From: Fen-1273 sp963837815
Lineage (GTDB): Bacteria > Bacteroidota > Ignavibacteria > UBA10030 > UBA6906
Direction of reading: 5' to 3'
Assembly (NCBI GenBank): GCA_963837815.1
Contig: CAWIOS010000022.1
Coordinates: forward strand, 3,494 to 67,493
Length of the DNA stretch: 64,000 bases
Shown here: piece after piece, positions 26,621-35,073 of the stretch
Layout: every line of letters begins with the position of its first letter
Position numbering within the stretch: position 1 is the first letter of the stretch
Notes under the pieces: generated by a model
Databases searched by the model: none
What the model was told of the DNA's origin: nothing
What the model saw: the letters and a program-made list of their open reading frames with translations, nothing else
Program-made: the position numbers and the translations under genes

Positions 26621-27559
26621 ATGACAGGTTCTGTACAGAAAACTATTCTCTCCACGGCAGATGTTGCGCGGCTCTTCAACGTCACTGAAACGACGGTGAA
26701 AAGGTGGGCCGACGACGGGACGCTGAAATGCCACAAGACTCCCGGAGGGCACCGGAAGTTCGAGATCAGGAATGTTGTGGATTTTGCGGAGGCAAATCAC
26801 TTCGAGCCGGCGGGGGCTCTTGAAATCACCGGGAGCGACGGGCTCGACTCAAGAATCCAAGTGGCTGTGCTGGCCCGGGATTTCCCTCTTCTTGTGGAGT
26901 CGTATGTCCGCAGGGCGCTGACCCCTGACGGGAACGGTCTGTTCCCGTTCCTTTCCTATCTTTATCAGCACTGCATGCAGATCTGGGAACTCCACGACCG
27001 TGTGATCCGCCCCGCCATGGAGGAGATCGGCGAACGCTGGTCCAGGGGGGAGATCGGGATCGGGCACGAGCACAGGGCCTCGTACGAGACGCTCGAAGCG
27101 CTGGCGAAACTTCAGCTCCAGATCCGGATAAAGCCTCCCTCCGGTCGCTCGGTCGTCTGTGCGACGATCGGCGATGAGCTCCACGAGATAGGACTCCGCT
27201 GCGCCGCGTACCTTTTTGAATCTGAGGGATGGGAAACTCACTACCTCGGTTCCCGCATCCCCGCCGATTCCGTCTGCGCCGCGATCGATCAGTGGCAGCC
27301 CGATATCGTGTGTCTCTCCTCGACAAACTCCGCCGGCGGGGATCATACGTGTGATCTGGAAAAGGTCGCCGCGGCCGTGAAGAGTGCCGGCGCCGTTCTC
27401 CTGGCGGGAGGCCGGCTCGCCGGTTCTCTCGACGGGAACCGCGGCATTGTGGACGCTGCGCGCAATAGCTCGCAGGATCTTCTCTGCTTCATACAGGGGT
27501 TCGGCCGGGCAGGTTCCCCCTGCGAGGGGGGGGATCGCGACAACGCAGAACAGTCCTGA
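26621..27559 (+). CDS. carH: CarH/LitR-type MerR-family adenosylcobalamin photoreceptor repressor
   Basis: 312 residues: MerR-like winged helix-turn-helix (about 9-50, TETTVKRWADDGTLKCHKT), a four-helix B12-binding cap (about 85-175), and a Rossmann B12 domain (about 175-300). The light-sensor signature W-x9-E-H is exact (W140, E150, H151; Thermus CarH W131, E141, H142). The lower-axial His of the GExHEIG-type loop is H188 (GDELHEIG). In CarH, adenosylcobalamin drives a DNA-bound tetramer in the dark, and light breaks it. The next two genes encode photolyase and a TIGR01777 SDR, both common CarH/LitR targets. The last 25 residues are Gly/Asp-rich and probably disordered. Confidence 0.88.
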   Translation: MTGSVQKTILSTADVARLFNVTETTVKRWADDGTLKCHKTPGGHRKFEIRNVVDFAEANHFEPAGALEITGSDGLDSRIQVAVLARDFPLLVESYVRRALTPDGNGLFPFLSYLYQHCMQIWELHDRVIRPAMEEIGERWSRGEIGIGHEHRASYETLEALAKLQLQIRIKPPSGRSVVCATIGDELHEIGLRCAAYLFESEGWETHYLGSRIPADSVCAAIDQWQPDIVCLSSTNSAGGDHTCDLEKVAAAVKSAGAVLLAGGRLAGSLDGNRGIVDAARNSSQDLLCFIQGFGRAGSPCEGGDRDNAEQS

Positions 27560-27576
27560 CTCTCAATTCCCCTCCC

Positions 27577-29064
27577 GTGAATCCTCCCCGCAAATTCGGA
27601 CGGGTGCTTGTCTGGATGAGGCGTGCGCTCAGGGTTTCGGACAACGGACCGCTCTCGCGCGCGCTCGAGGAGGGAACCGATGTGATGCCGTTTCTCTGCA
27701 TGCATGAGTCGGGCGCTGAACGTGCGGAGACGCCCCGGGGCCGATTCTTGAGAGGCGCGGTTTCAGATCTTGAGAGGAACCTCCGCGTCGCGGGCTCGGC
27801 ACTCTTCCTTGTCGAGGGAGACCCGCTGACGCAGATCCCCCGTGCGGCGTCGGAGGTCCGGGCAGAAGCGCTCTACGTTTCTGCGACGTGTGATCCGGGG
27901 GTCGCCGGGGCCGATGTGCGCATTGCACGTGCTCTCGCGGGCGTGGGATGCAGGTTCATCCCCGTCCCCGATTCGGTAATTCTCGAAAAGGGCGATCTCC
28001 TGAGCAGCGCGGGAACTCCGTACACCGTGTATACCCCCTACAGGAAGGCATGGCTTGACGGCGTCGGATTCGCCCCGCCCCCGTGCACTTCCCGCGTGCG
28101 CCGGCTGATGTTCACTCCTGCGGGAAACACGCTCTTTCTGCCGCAACGGAACCGGAACCTGGTCCAAAGGGCGGGAGAGACTGAAGCCATCCGCCGGCTG
28201 AACGAATTCGCGCGGAAGGGAATGAGCTCCTACGGAACACACCGTGATGTTCCCGCGCTTGACGGAACGTCCCGTCTCTCCGCGCACCTTGCGAACGGGA
28301 CAATTTCGATCCGGACGATCCTCCTCGCCGCGTTCGACGCCCGTGAGCGGACGGGTCCCGCGGGGAACGGGACCGGCCCGGTCCGGTTCATCGGAGAATT
28401 GATCTGGCGCGAGTTCTATAATCAGATACTCGGCAACTTTCCGCGTGTGGCGCATGAGCCGTTCCGGGTGGAGTTCGAGGCATTCCCGTGGAGCGTGAGC
28501 AGGCGGCATTTCCGGGCATGGTGCGAGGGGAGGACGGGGTACCCGATCGTGGACGCAGGCATGCGCCAGCTCAATGCCGAGGGGTGGATGCACAACCGGG
28601 TCAGGATGGTGACGGCCTCATTCCTCACGAAGGACCTCCACATCGACTGGAGGTGGGGGGAAAAATACTTCTCTGAAATGCTCATCGACGCCGATACGGC
28701 TTCGAACAACGGGGGCTGGCAGTGGATCGCGGGAACGGGGACCGATGCCGCACCGTACTTCCGCATATTCAACCCTCTCCTTCAGGGACGAAAATTCGAC
28801 CCGGACGGCTCGTACGTGCGCAGATACGTTCCCGAGCTCGCCGGAGTTCCCACTCCCTGGATTCACGCCCCGCACGCGATGAGTCCCGCGCTTGCGGCGG
28901 GTATTGCATTCCGTCCCGGGAGGGACTATCCCCTCCCGGTTGTGAACCATGACGAGGAACGCGGTGTCGCACTCGCGCTGTATGCGCGCGCGAGGGGACG
29001 AGCGGGTTCCCGTCCGCTTCGCTCCGGAATCTCGTCCGGTGCGGGAAGGAGCGCACGCACATGA
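27577..29064 (+). CDS. phr: Deoxyribodipyrimidine photolyase (class I CPD photolyase/cryptochrome family)
   Basis: 495 residues; it uses blue light and FADH- to split cyclobutane pyrimidine dimers. The N-terminal antenna domain starts VLVWMRRALRVSDNGPLSRA. The FAD domain contains LIWREFYNQIL, a PIVDAGMRQLNAEGWMHNR helix, and SNNGGWQWIAGTGTDAAPYF with the electron-relay tryptophan and the flavin-facing Asn-Asn. The GTG at 27577 is required to keep the conserved RVLVW strand; the first ATG would cut it off. It lies 17 bases after the carH-like gene and overlaps the next gene by four bases, consistent with a light-induced operon. Confidence 0.93.
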   Translation: MNPPRKFGRVLVWMRRALRVSDNGPLSRALEEGTDVMPFLCMHESGAERAETPRGRFLRGAVSDLERNLRVAGSALFLVEGDPLTQIPRAASEVRAEALYVSATCDPGVAGADVRIARALAGVGCRFIPVPDSVILEKGDLLSSAGTPYTVYTPYRKAWLDGVGFAPPPCTSRVRRLMFTPAGNTLFLPQRNRNLVQRAGETEAIRRLNEFARKGMSSYGTHRDVPALDGTSRLSAHLANGTISIRTILLAAFDARERTGPAGNGTGPVRFIGELIWREFYNQILGNFPRVAHEPFRVEFEAFPWSVSRRHFRAWCEGRTGYPIVDAGMRQLNAEGWMHNRVRMVTASFLTKDLHIDWRWGEKYFSEMLIDADTASNNGGWQWIAGTGTDAAPYFRIFNPLLQGRKFDPDGSYVRRYVPELAGVPTPWIHAPHAMSPALAAGIAFRPGRDYPLPVVNHDEERGVALALYARARGRAGSRPLRSGISSGAGRSART

Positions 29065-29966
29065 ACGTTGTCGTTGCGGGGGGGGGCGGGTTCATAGGAT
29101 CTTCAGTCGTGCCGCGCCTCCGCCGTGACGGGCACGACGTTGTTGTGCTGACGCGCGCTCCCTCGGGGATTGCGCCGCGCACCGGGGATGCGGCACGGGT
29201 TTTCTGGGACGGCACGTCGCAGGGTGAATGGTCGCACTTCGTCGGTCGCGCGGATGCCGTCATCAACCTCGCGGGGGAATCCATCGGCGACGGGCGTTGG
29301 ACCCCTTCCCGGAAGAGACGGATCGTCGAGAGCCGCATCAACGCCACGCGCGCACTCCTCGAAGCAATGAGGCGGAGCGGGAGGAAACCCTCGGTTCTCA
29401 TCAGCTCCTCCGCGGTCGGGTACTACGGCCCCGTGGAGTCGGGAGACGTCACGGAGGACAACCCTCCGGGGGCCGGTTTTCTTGCGGACCTCTGCATCCG
29501 CTGGGAGCAGGAGGCTCTTGCCGCCGGGGAGCTCGGGTGCAGGGTTGTGCTTCTCCGCACCGGCGTCGTCCTCGGGGAAAAGGGGGGTGCGCTCGGGAAA
29601 ATGCTCCTCCCGTTCCGGCTGTACGCCGGCGGACCGGTCGGCTCCGGGAAGCAGTGGTTTCCCTGGGTGCACAGGGACGACGTCGCGGGAGTGATCCTCT
29701 TTGCTCTTGCGAATCCCGCGCTTTCAGGACCGGTGAATGTCGTTGCCCCCGGGTGCGTGACAATGAAGGAATTCTGCGCCGTGCTGGGTGCCGCACTCTC
29801 CAGGCCGTCCTGGCTCCCCGTCCCTGCGTTCCCCCTCCGTGCGGCTCTCGGAGAAATGGCCGGCATGATACTCACCGGTCAGCGCGCGGTCCCCTCGCAG
29901 TTGCTCCGTCTCGGGTATCAGTTCAGCTATCCCCTGGTCGCTCCCGCGCTGGCTTCCGTGGTCTGA
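29061..29966 (+). CDS. TIGR01777-family NAD(P)-dependent epimerase/oxidoreductase (YfcH/SulA-like)
   Basis: 301 residues, extended SDR fold. Dinucleotide motif VVAGGGGFIGSSVVPRL, NLAGESIGDGRW and RKRRIVESRINATRALLEA are hallmark segments of TIGR01777, followed by SSSAVGYYGP and VLLRTGVVLGEKGGALGKML and the C-terminal AxxxxEMAGMILTGQRAVP. The reaction is unknown for the family. It starts inside the photolyase stop (ATGA), and this SDR is frequently linked to photolyase and CarH/LitR regulators in other bacteria, so a light- or UV-stress role is inferred. Confidence 0.9.
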   Translation: MNVVVAGGGGFIGSSVVPRLRRDGHDVVVLTRAPSGIAPRTGDAARVFWDGTSQGEWSHFVGRADAVINLAGESIGDGRWTPSRKRRIVESRINATRALLEAMRRSGRKPSVLISSSAVGYYGPVESGDVTEDNPPGAGFLADLCIRWEQEALAAGELGCRVVLLRTGVVLGEKGGALGKMLLPFRLYAGGPVGSGKQWFPWVHRDDVAGVILFALANPALSGPVNVVAPGCVTMKEFCAVLGAALSRPSWLPVPAFPLRAALGEMAGMILTGQRAVPSQLLRLGYQFSYPLVAPALASVV

Positions 29967-30064
29967 TTTCACTTCATCCCGCTTTTTCGTACATTTCATA
30001 CTGCAGTGTTCCACCCGTTGACCGCTCATCTCACCGTACCCATGAAAAGGACTCTCCCGTGTCT

Positions 30065-31603
30065 ATGACAAACAAGCATGTCGATTTTTTCAGAAGGAAA
30101 GAACGTCTTGTGAACGGAGGCGCCAGCAGGGCCTCAGAGAAGCAGATGGCGCTCGGAAAACTCACCGCCAGGGACCGCATCACCGCTCTTCTCGACGTCG
30201 ACTCCTTTTATGAATTTGACCTCTTCGTCGAGCACCGCTGCCGCGATTTCGATATGGACAAGAAAGTCCTTCCCGGGGACGGCGTGATCACCGGGACCGG
30301 ATCGATCATGGGTTACCCGGTGTGCATCTACGCGCAGGATTTCACCGTTGCCGGGGGCTCGCTCGGGCTGATGCACGCGCGGAAGATCACGAAGATCATG
30401 GATCACGCGATCAGGATGGGGATGCCCATCATCGGGATCAACGATTCAGGCGGCGCCCGCATCCAGGAGGGGGTCGACTCCCTGGCGGGGTACGGGGAGA
30501 TTTTCTACAGGAATACGCTCGCCTCCGGCATCGTGCCGCAGATTTCCGTCATACTGGGCCCCTGTGCGGGAGGCGCTGTCTATTCCCCCGCGCTGACCGA
30601 TTTCGTCTTCGTCGTCGACAACATCTCCAAGATGTTCATCACCGGGCCCGAGGTCATAAAGACCGTCCTCGGTGAGGAGATCTCCATGGAGGACCTCGGC
30701 GGGGCGCGCGTCCACAGCGAGATGTCCGGCAACGCTCATTTCTACGCGAGAAACGAGCTCGAGTGCTTCCACCAGATAAAGCAGCTCTTCACGTTTATCC
30801 CCTGGAACAACAGGAAGAAGGCCGAACGGTACCCGGTGAAGCCGCCGAAGGCGAAGTTCGACATCGAACGGATCGTGCCGATGGATTCACGGAAACCGTA
30901 CGACGTCAGGCACGTCATCTGCGCCCTGTGCGACAACTCCGAATTCCTTGACGTTCACGCCAACTGGGCCGCGAATATCGTCGTCGGGTTCGGGCGGATC
31001 GACGGGGAGACGGTGGGGATCATTGCCAACCAGCCCATGGTCCTTGCCGGCGTTCTGGACGTCGATTCATCCGACAAGGCGGCCCGGTTCATACGCTTCT
31101 GCGACGCGTTCGGCATCCCCCTCATTACGTTCGTTGACCTCCCGGGGTATCTCCCCGGCGTCGACCAGGAACATGCCGGCGTCATACGGCACGGGGCGAA
31201 GCTCCTCTATGCGTTCAGCGAGGCGACCGTCCCCAAGATTACGGTCATCCTCCGGAAGGCGTACGGAGGGGGGTATATCGCCATGTGCTCCCGTCACCTT
31301 GGAGCGGACTTCGTCGTCGCATGGCCGACGGCGGAGATCGCCGTCATGGGGCCCGAGGGAGCCGCGAACATCATATTCAGAAATGAGATCGCCTCCGCTC
31401 CGGACCCGGCGGAGATGCGCCGCCGGAAGGTGTCGGAATACACCGAAAAATTCGCCAACCCGTACGTCGCCGCGGCCTCAGGGCATATCGACGCGGTGAT
31501 AAGTCCCGCGGCCACGAGGGACTTCCTCATCCACGCGATACAGATATCGGCGAACAAGAGCGAATCCCGGCCGTACAAGAAACACGGGATACCCCCCTCA
31601 TGA
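30065..31603 (+). CDS. Acyl-CoA carboxylase carboxyltransferase subunit (propionyl-CoA carboxylase beta / methylmalonyl-CoA decarboxylase alpha)
   Basis: 512 residues with the two crotonase-like halves of PccB/MmdA: GINDSGGARIQEGVDSLAGYGEIF in the N half, and VDLPGYLPGVDQEHAGVIRHGAK with RKAYGGGYIAM and AVMGPEGAANIIF in the C half. The protein moves a carboxyl group between biotin and acyl-CoA. A biotin carrier protein and methylmalonyl-CoA epimerase follow directly, pointing to the propionyl/methylmalonyl-CoA route. The window lacks biotin carboxylase and the Na+-pump MmdB, so carboxylase and decarboxylase modes cannot be separated. ATG 30065 is used; a GTG two codons upstream is also possible. 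Confidence 0.9.
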   Translation: MTNKHVDFFRRKERLVNGGASRASEKQMALGKLTARDRITALLDVDSFYEFDLFVEHRCRDFDMDKKVLPGDGVITGTGSIMGYPVCIYAQDFTVAGGSLGLMHARKITKIMDHAIRMGMPIIGINDSGGARIQEGVDSLAGYGEIFYRNTLASGIVPQISVILGPCAGGAVYSPALTDFVFVVDNISKMFITGPEVIKTVLGEEISMEDLGGARVHSEMSGNAHFYARNELECFHQIKQLFTFIPWNNRKKAERYPVKPPKAKFDIERIVPMDSRKPYDVRHVICALCDNSEFLDVHANWAANIVVGFGRIDGETVGIIANQPMVLAGVLDVDSSDKAARFIRFCDAFGIPLITFVDLPGYLPGVDQEHAGVIRHGAKLLYAFSEATVPKITVILRKAYGGGYIAMCSRHLGADFVVAWPTAEIAVMGPEGAANIIFRNEIASAPDPAEMRRRKVSEYTEKFANPYVAAASGHIDAVISPAATRDFLIHAIQISANKSESRPYKKHGIPPS

Positions 31604-31926
31604 GCGCCGTGCCGACAGACGAAACGCTGCGGGAGCTCGTGATAGGTGAGGTATCATACGAGACCCGGTACACGAAAAAATTCGAGACGCGTCCGGCGTA
31701 CGTTCCACCCGACCCGCGCCTCATCCGGTGCGTCATCCCGGGCGTCATACTGACGGTGTCCGTGCGGAAGGGGATGCGCGTGAAGGGAGGCGATCCTCTC
31801 CTCGTGCTCGAGGCCATGAAGATGCAGAATCAGGTTGTCTCGCCGCATGAGGGGACGATCCGTGCCCTGTGTGTTTCCGCCGGCGACGCGGTGACACGGG
31901 GACAGGTGCTTCTCGAATTTGAATGA
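31600..31926 (+). CDS. Biotin carboxyl carrier protein (biotin/lipoyl attachment domain)
   Basis: 108 residues. The C-terminal 70 form a biotinyl domain with biotin acceptor K74 in EAMKMQN, preceded by the conserved PGVI turn and followed by GDAVTRGQVLLEFE. The N-terminal 35 residues (LRELVIGEVSYETRYTKKFETR) probably tether it to the carboxyltransferase. It overlaps the carboxyltransferase stop by four bases. A near-perfect G+C palindrome of 20 bp lies immediately after its stop. Confidence 0.92.
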   Translation: MSAVPTDETLRELVIGEVSYETRYTKKFETRPAYVPPDPRLIRCVIPGVILTVSVRKGMRVKGGDPLLVLEAMKMQNQVVSPHEGTIRALCVSAGDAVTRGQVLLEFE

Positions 31927-31946
31927 CCGCGGCCCCGGGGCCGCGG
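31927..31946. repeat. Perfect 20-bp all-G+C palindrome between the biotin carrier and epimerase genes
   Basis: CCGCGGCCCC at 31927-31936 is followed directly by its exact reverse complement (to 31946), beginning one base after the biotin carrier stop codon. As RNA it could fold with a four-base loop into an eight-pair G-C stem. There is no T run, so it is not a classical terminator; it may tune expression of mce relative to the carboxylase genes. Confidence 0.55.
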
Positions 31947-31974
31947 AATGTGCCACCCGAGAGGAATGAGCGTC

Positions 31975-32403
31975 ATGGATCAGCCCCCCCATGCGATGCG
32001 CATAGAGCACGTCGGGATCGCAGTCCGGGATCTTGACGCCGCGATAGGGATTTACGAGAAGCTTCTCGGCGTCCCCTGCTACGCGGTGGAGGAGGTCGCA
32101 GACCAGTCGGTGAAGACAGCATTTTTCCGGCTGGGGGAATCGAAGGTGGAGCTCCTGCAGAGCACGAGTCCCGACGGCCCGGTGGCAAAATTCATCGAAA
32201 AACGCGGGGAGGGGATTCATCACATCGCGTACGCCGCGGGCGACATACACGCCGCGCTCCGCGACCTCGCCGCGGGCGGTGTGCGGCTCATCGACGGGAG
32301 CCCGAGAAAGGGTGCGGAGGGCCTCTCCATTGCGTTCGTCCACCCCGGCTCGGCCTGCGGTGTACTGACGGAGTTCACGCAATCCGCCCCCCGGCATCCA
32401 TGA
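31975..32403 (+). CDS. mce: Methylmalonyl-CoA epimerase
   Basis: 142 residues, a vicinal-oxygen-chelate metalloenzyme. The start RIEHVGIAVRDLDAAI carries the first metal His, GEGIHHIAYAAGDI the second, and the end VHPGSACGVLTEF the Glu ligand. QSVKTAFFRLGESKVELL is the family core. It inverts (2R)/(2S)-methylmalonyl-CoA, linking the carboxyltransferase operon to methylmalonyl-CoA mutase and succinyl-CoA. Start at 31975 is chosen because GAGAGGA sits about nine bases upstream; ATG 31966 lies too close to it. Confidence 0.93.
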   Translation: MDQPPHAMRIEHVGIAVRDLDAAIGIYEKLLGVPCYAVEEVADQSVKTAFFRLGESKVELLQSTSPDGPVAKFIEKRGEGIHHIAYAAGDIHAALRDLAAGGVRLIDGSPRKGAEGLSIAFVHPGSACGVLTEFTQSAPRHP

Positions 32404-34055
32404 TCGATTTCCTCGCATCGTCCCCGCTCCTCCTCCTCTTCGCGGTGATCGGCCTGGGCTGGCTGGCGGGGAGCATACGCGTCTTCGGCTTCTCCCTCGG
32501 CCCTGCGGCCGTGCTCTTCGCGGGGATAGTGTTCGGATCGCTCGACTCCCGCCTGAGGGTCCCCGAACTCCTGTATGTCCTTGGCCTGGTCCTGTTCGTC
32601 TACACAATCGGTCTCCAGTCCGGCCCTTCGTTTTTCTCCTCGTTCGGGAAGAGAGCCCTCAGGGCGAATCTCTTCGCGATTGCCGTCATACTGCTCGCCG
32701 CCGGGTTTGCCGTCGCGGGGGCAAGGGTGCTGGGGCTTGACGGATTGTCGATGGTGGGAGTCTTCTGCGGGGCGCTGACGAACACGCCGTCGCTTGCGGC
32801 CGGCGTTGAGGCGATCCGCAGCGCGCCCGGCGGGGCTGCTCTGACGGCGCTTGAAATGCAGGCGAGGACGAGCGCGCCCGTGATCGGCTACAGCGTTGCA
32901 TACCCCTTCGGCGTTATCGGCGTGCTCATTGCCTTTCACGTCTCCGGGAAATTGAAATACGGCGCGGCAAAGAAGGAGCCGGATGGGGGGCCCGCGACGG
33001 GCGAGACGCCCGGCCCCCTGTACGGGAGGACGTACCGCGTCGTGAACCCGGGCGTCTTCGGCAAAACCGTCTCTTCGCTTCTCGGGGACGGATCGCACCA
33101 CGGGTTCGTCCTCAGCCGCCTCAGGCGCGGGGAGGAGACCTCGCTCGTGTACGCCGAGACGATGCTCGCAAAGGGCGACCTTGTCGTCGCCGTGGGGGAC
33201 ACGCCGGCGCACGAGCGGGCCCGTGTACTCTTCGGCGATGAATCGCCCCTGGAGATACAGACCGAGAACAAGGAATTCGACTTCCGCAGGATCGACATCT
33301 CCGACAAGCGCGTCATCGGCAAATCGATACGTGAGCTGAACATCCAGCGTCTCCTCGATGCGACGATAACGAGGGTCCGGCGGGGGGACGTCGATTTTAT
33401 CCCGACAGGGGAGACGATACTCGAGCGGGGAGACAGGGTCCGCGTTCTCACCTGGGCGGGGAACTTGGACCGCGTTGCCCGGTTTCTCGGTGACTCGGTC
33501 CGTTCCGGATCGGAGGCCGATTTCCTCTCCCTTTCCGTGGGACTTGCCGCGGGCATTCTCCTGGGGATTGCCGCGTTTCCGCTCCCGGGCGGGGGGACGT
33601 TTTCGCTCGGATTCGCGGGGGGGCCTCTGATCGCGGGGCTCCTTCTCGGACGCCTCCAGCGCACCGGCCCGATCGCGTGGGGGATGCCCTTCAGCGTGAA
33701 TCTCACGCTGCGGCAGGTGGGACTCGTCCTCTTCCTTGCGGGGATCGGGACGAAGGCGGGGGACGGGTTTGTGGGGACTGTCGAACGTGGTGGCTGGGCC
33801 CTCATGGCGGTTGGTGCCGGGATAACCCTCGTGACAACGTTACTCGTCCTTGGAGCCGGGAGTCGGCTCCTCCGTCTTTCATATCCGTCCGCCATGGGTC
33901 TCATGTCTGGCATACAGACGCAGCCGGCCTGCCTCGCGTACGCCAACGAACACGGCGCGTCCGATGCACCCAACGTCTGGTACGCGTCCGTGTACCCCGT
34001 TTCGATGATCGCAAAGATCATCCTGGCGCAGATACTTGTTTCCCGGTTGATGTGA
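32400..34055 (+). CDS. Putative transporter of the AspT/YidE/YbjL (aspartate:alanine exchanger) family
   Basis: 551 residues. Two membrane halves (about 5-170 and 370-550, each about five helices) flank two cytosolic RCK_C/TrkA-C domains (about 205-365). The duplicated permease motif is recognisable in CGALTNTPSLAAG and its C-terminal partner GLMSGIQTQPACLAYAN. The family exchanges small dicarboxylates or amino acids. Coupling to mce by a 4-base overlap suggests transport of a C4-dicarboxylate such as succinate from the methylmalonyl-CoA pathway, which is inference. The substrate is not readable from sequence. Confidence 0.85.
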   Translation: MIDFLASSPLLLLFAVIGLGWLAGSIRVFGFSLGPAAVLFAGIVFGSLDSRLRVPELLYVLGLVLFVYTIGLQSGPSFFSSFGKRALRANLFAIAVILLAAGFAVAGARVLGLDGLSMVGVFCGALTNTPSLAAGVEAIRSAPGGAALTALEMQARTSAPVIGYSVAYPFGVIGVLIAFHVSGKLKYGAAKKEPDGGPATGETPGPLYGRTYRVVNPGVFGKTVSSLLGDGSHHGFVLSRLRRGEETSLVYAETMLAKGDLVVAVGDTPAHERARVLFGDESPLEIQTENKEFDFRRIDISDKRVIGKSIRELNIQRLLDATITRVRRGDVDFIPTGETILERGDRVRVLTWAGNLDRVARFLGDSVRSGSEADFLSLSVGLAAGILLGIAAFPLPGGGTFSLGFAGGPLIAGLLLGRLQRTGPIAWGMPFSVNLTLRQVGLVLFLAGIGTKAGDGFVGTVERGGWALMAVGAGITLVTTLLVLGAGSRLLRLSYPSAMGLMSGIQTQPACLAYANEHGASDAPNVWYASVYPVSMIAKIILAQILVSRLM

Positions 34056-34128
34056 ATGACGTTGAATCTGTCCTCCGGTCGTCGTAGATTGACATCAGTC
34101 AACTAATCCCAACAAACAGGACCACTTC

Positions 34129-34989
34129 TTGAACCCATTCTTCGCATTCCTCCTCGGCGTCGTCCAGGGGCTGACAGAGTTTCTCCCTGTGAGCAGCACC
34201 GCCCACCTCACACTTGCCGGAAAACTGCTGAACGTCATAGATCCGAATCACCCGGAGGCATGGACCGAGTTCATCGCCGTGATGCAGCTCGGGACCGTGG
34301 CGGCGGTGATACTGTACTTCCGGAAGGACCTGTGGGAGATGGTCGTCTCCGTCCTTCGTGATCTCCGGGTCATGCGCAGCGGCAGTGGCGGCGCGCAGGG
34401 GGGAAGGTTCACCGAGCACTCCCGGATGGCCTTCTATATCGTCATCGGCACGCTCCCGGTCGCACTGGTGGGGCTCTCGTTGAAGAAGATCATCGAGGGA
34501 TCGCTGACGAAGAGCACGCTCGTCATCGCGATAAGCATGATCGCGCTCGCCGCGCTTCTCTGGATTGCGGAAAAGGTCGCCCGCCATATCCGCGGAATTT
34601 CCCAGGTCACCTGGGTGGATGCCCTCGTGATCGGCTTCGCGCAGGTCTGCGCGCTCATTCCCGGTTCATCGCGATCCGGAACGACGATCACAGCCGGGCT
34701 CTTCCTTGGCCTCACGCGCGAAACCGCCGCCAGGTTTTCGTTCCTCCTGAGCATCCCCGCCGTCGTCGCGAGCGGGCTGTACGAGCTCTCCAAGATACAC
34801 GGGGCATTTGAACTCGGGCTGGGAAACCTCCTGATTTCGACAATCGTGTCGGGGATCGTCGGATACGCCGCGATTGCCTGGCTCCTGAGATTTCTTATGC
34901 GGAACACGACGATGGTGTTTGTCTGGTACCGGATCGTCCTGGGCCTCCTTCTCTTTACGCTCCTCGCGAACGGGCTCATGCAGCCCTGA
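34129..34989 (+). CDS. uppP: Undecaprenyl-diphosphatase (copy 1)
   Basis: 286 residues, BacA/UppP family integral membrane protein that dephosphorylates undecaprenyl diphosphate for cell-wall precursor recycling; overproduction gives bacitracin resistance. Catalytic motifs: QGLTEFLPVSSTAHL (Glu and Ser near the N-terminus) and IPGSSRSGTTI (Ser-Arg). It initiates at TTG with CAGGAC upstream; the first ATG would delete the conserved first helix. A second, clearly diverged copy lies at 62673-63548. The short palindromic TTGAC-ATCA-GTCAA at about 34089-34102 precedes it. Confidence 0.93.
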   Translation: MNPFFAFLLGVVQGLTEFLPVSSTAHLTLAGKLLNVIDPNHPEAWTEFIAVMQLGTVAAVILYFRKDLWEMVVSVLRDLRVMRSGSGGAQGGRFTEHSRMAFYIVIGTLPVALVGLSLKKIIEGSLTKSTLVIAISMIALAALLWIAEKVARHIRGISQVTWVDALVIGFAQVCALIPGSSRSGTTITAGLFLGLTRETAARFSFLLSIPAVVASGLYELSKIHGAFELGLGNLLISTIVSGIVGYAAIAWLLRFLMRNTTMVFVWYRIVLGLLLFTLLANGLMQP

Positions 34990-35019
34990 CCCCCTTTTTC
35001 TGAGGAATTTCGGCGTTTT

Positions 35020-35069
35020 CCTCCGCCCGGGTCCCATTGGCAACACGCACAGGGCTCTCCGGGCGGAGG
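35020..35069 (+). promoter_or_regulatory. 11-bp hairpin that masks the Shine-Dalgarno site of the next gene
   Basis: CCTCCGCCCGG (35020-35030) and CCGGGCGGAGG (35059-35069) are perfect complements around a 28-base loop. The right arm contains the GGAGG of an extended GGAGGTGAT that leads into the TTG start at 35074. The folded RNA would hide the ribosome site behind an almost all-G-C stem. No T run follows, so it is not a terminator. A translational switch or attenuator is inferred. Confidence 0.6.
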
Positions 35070-35073
35070 TGAT

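Noticed and set aside
26629..26640. 12-bp palindrome TTCTGTACAGAA inside the first codons of the CarH-like gene
   Set aside because: Attractive as a CarH operator, but a 12-bp palindrome is expected roughly a dozen times in a window this size and this one is coding; not called without a second copy.
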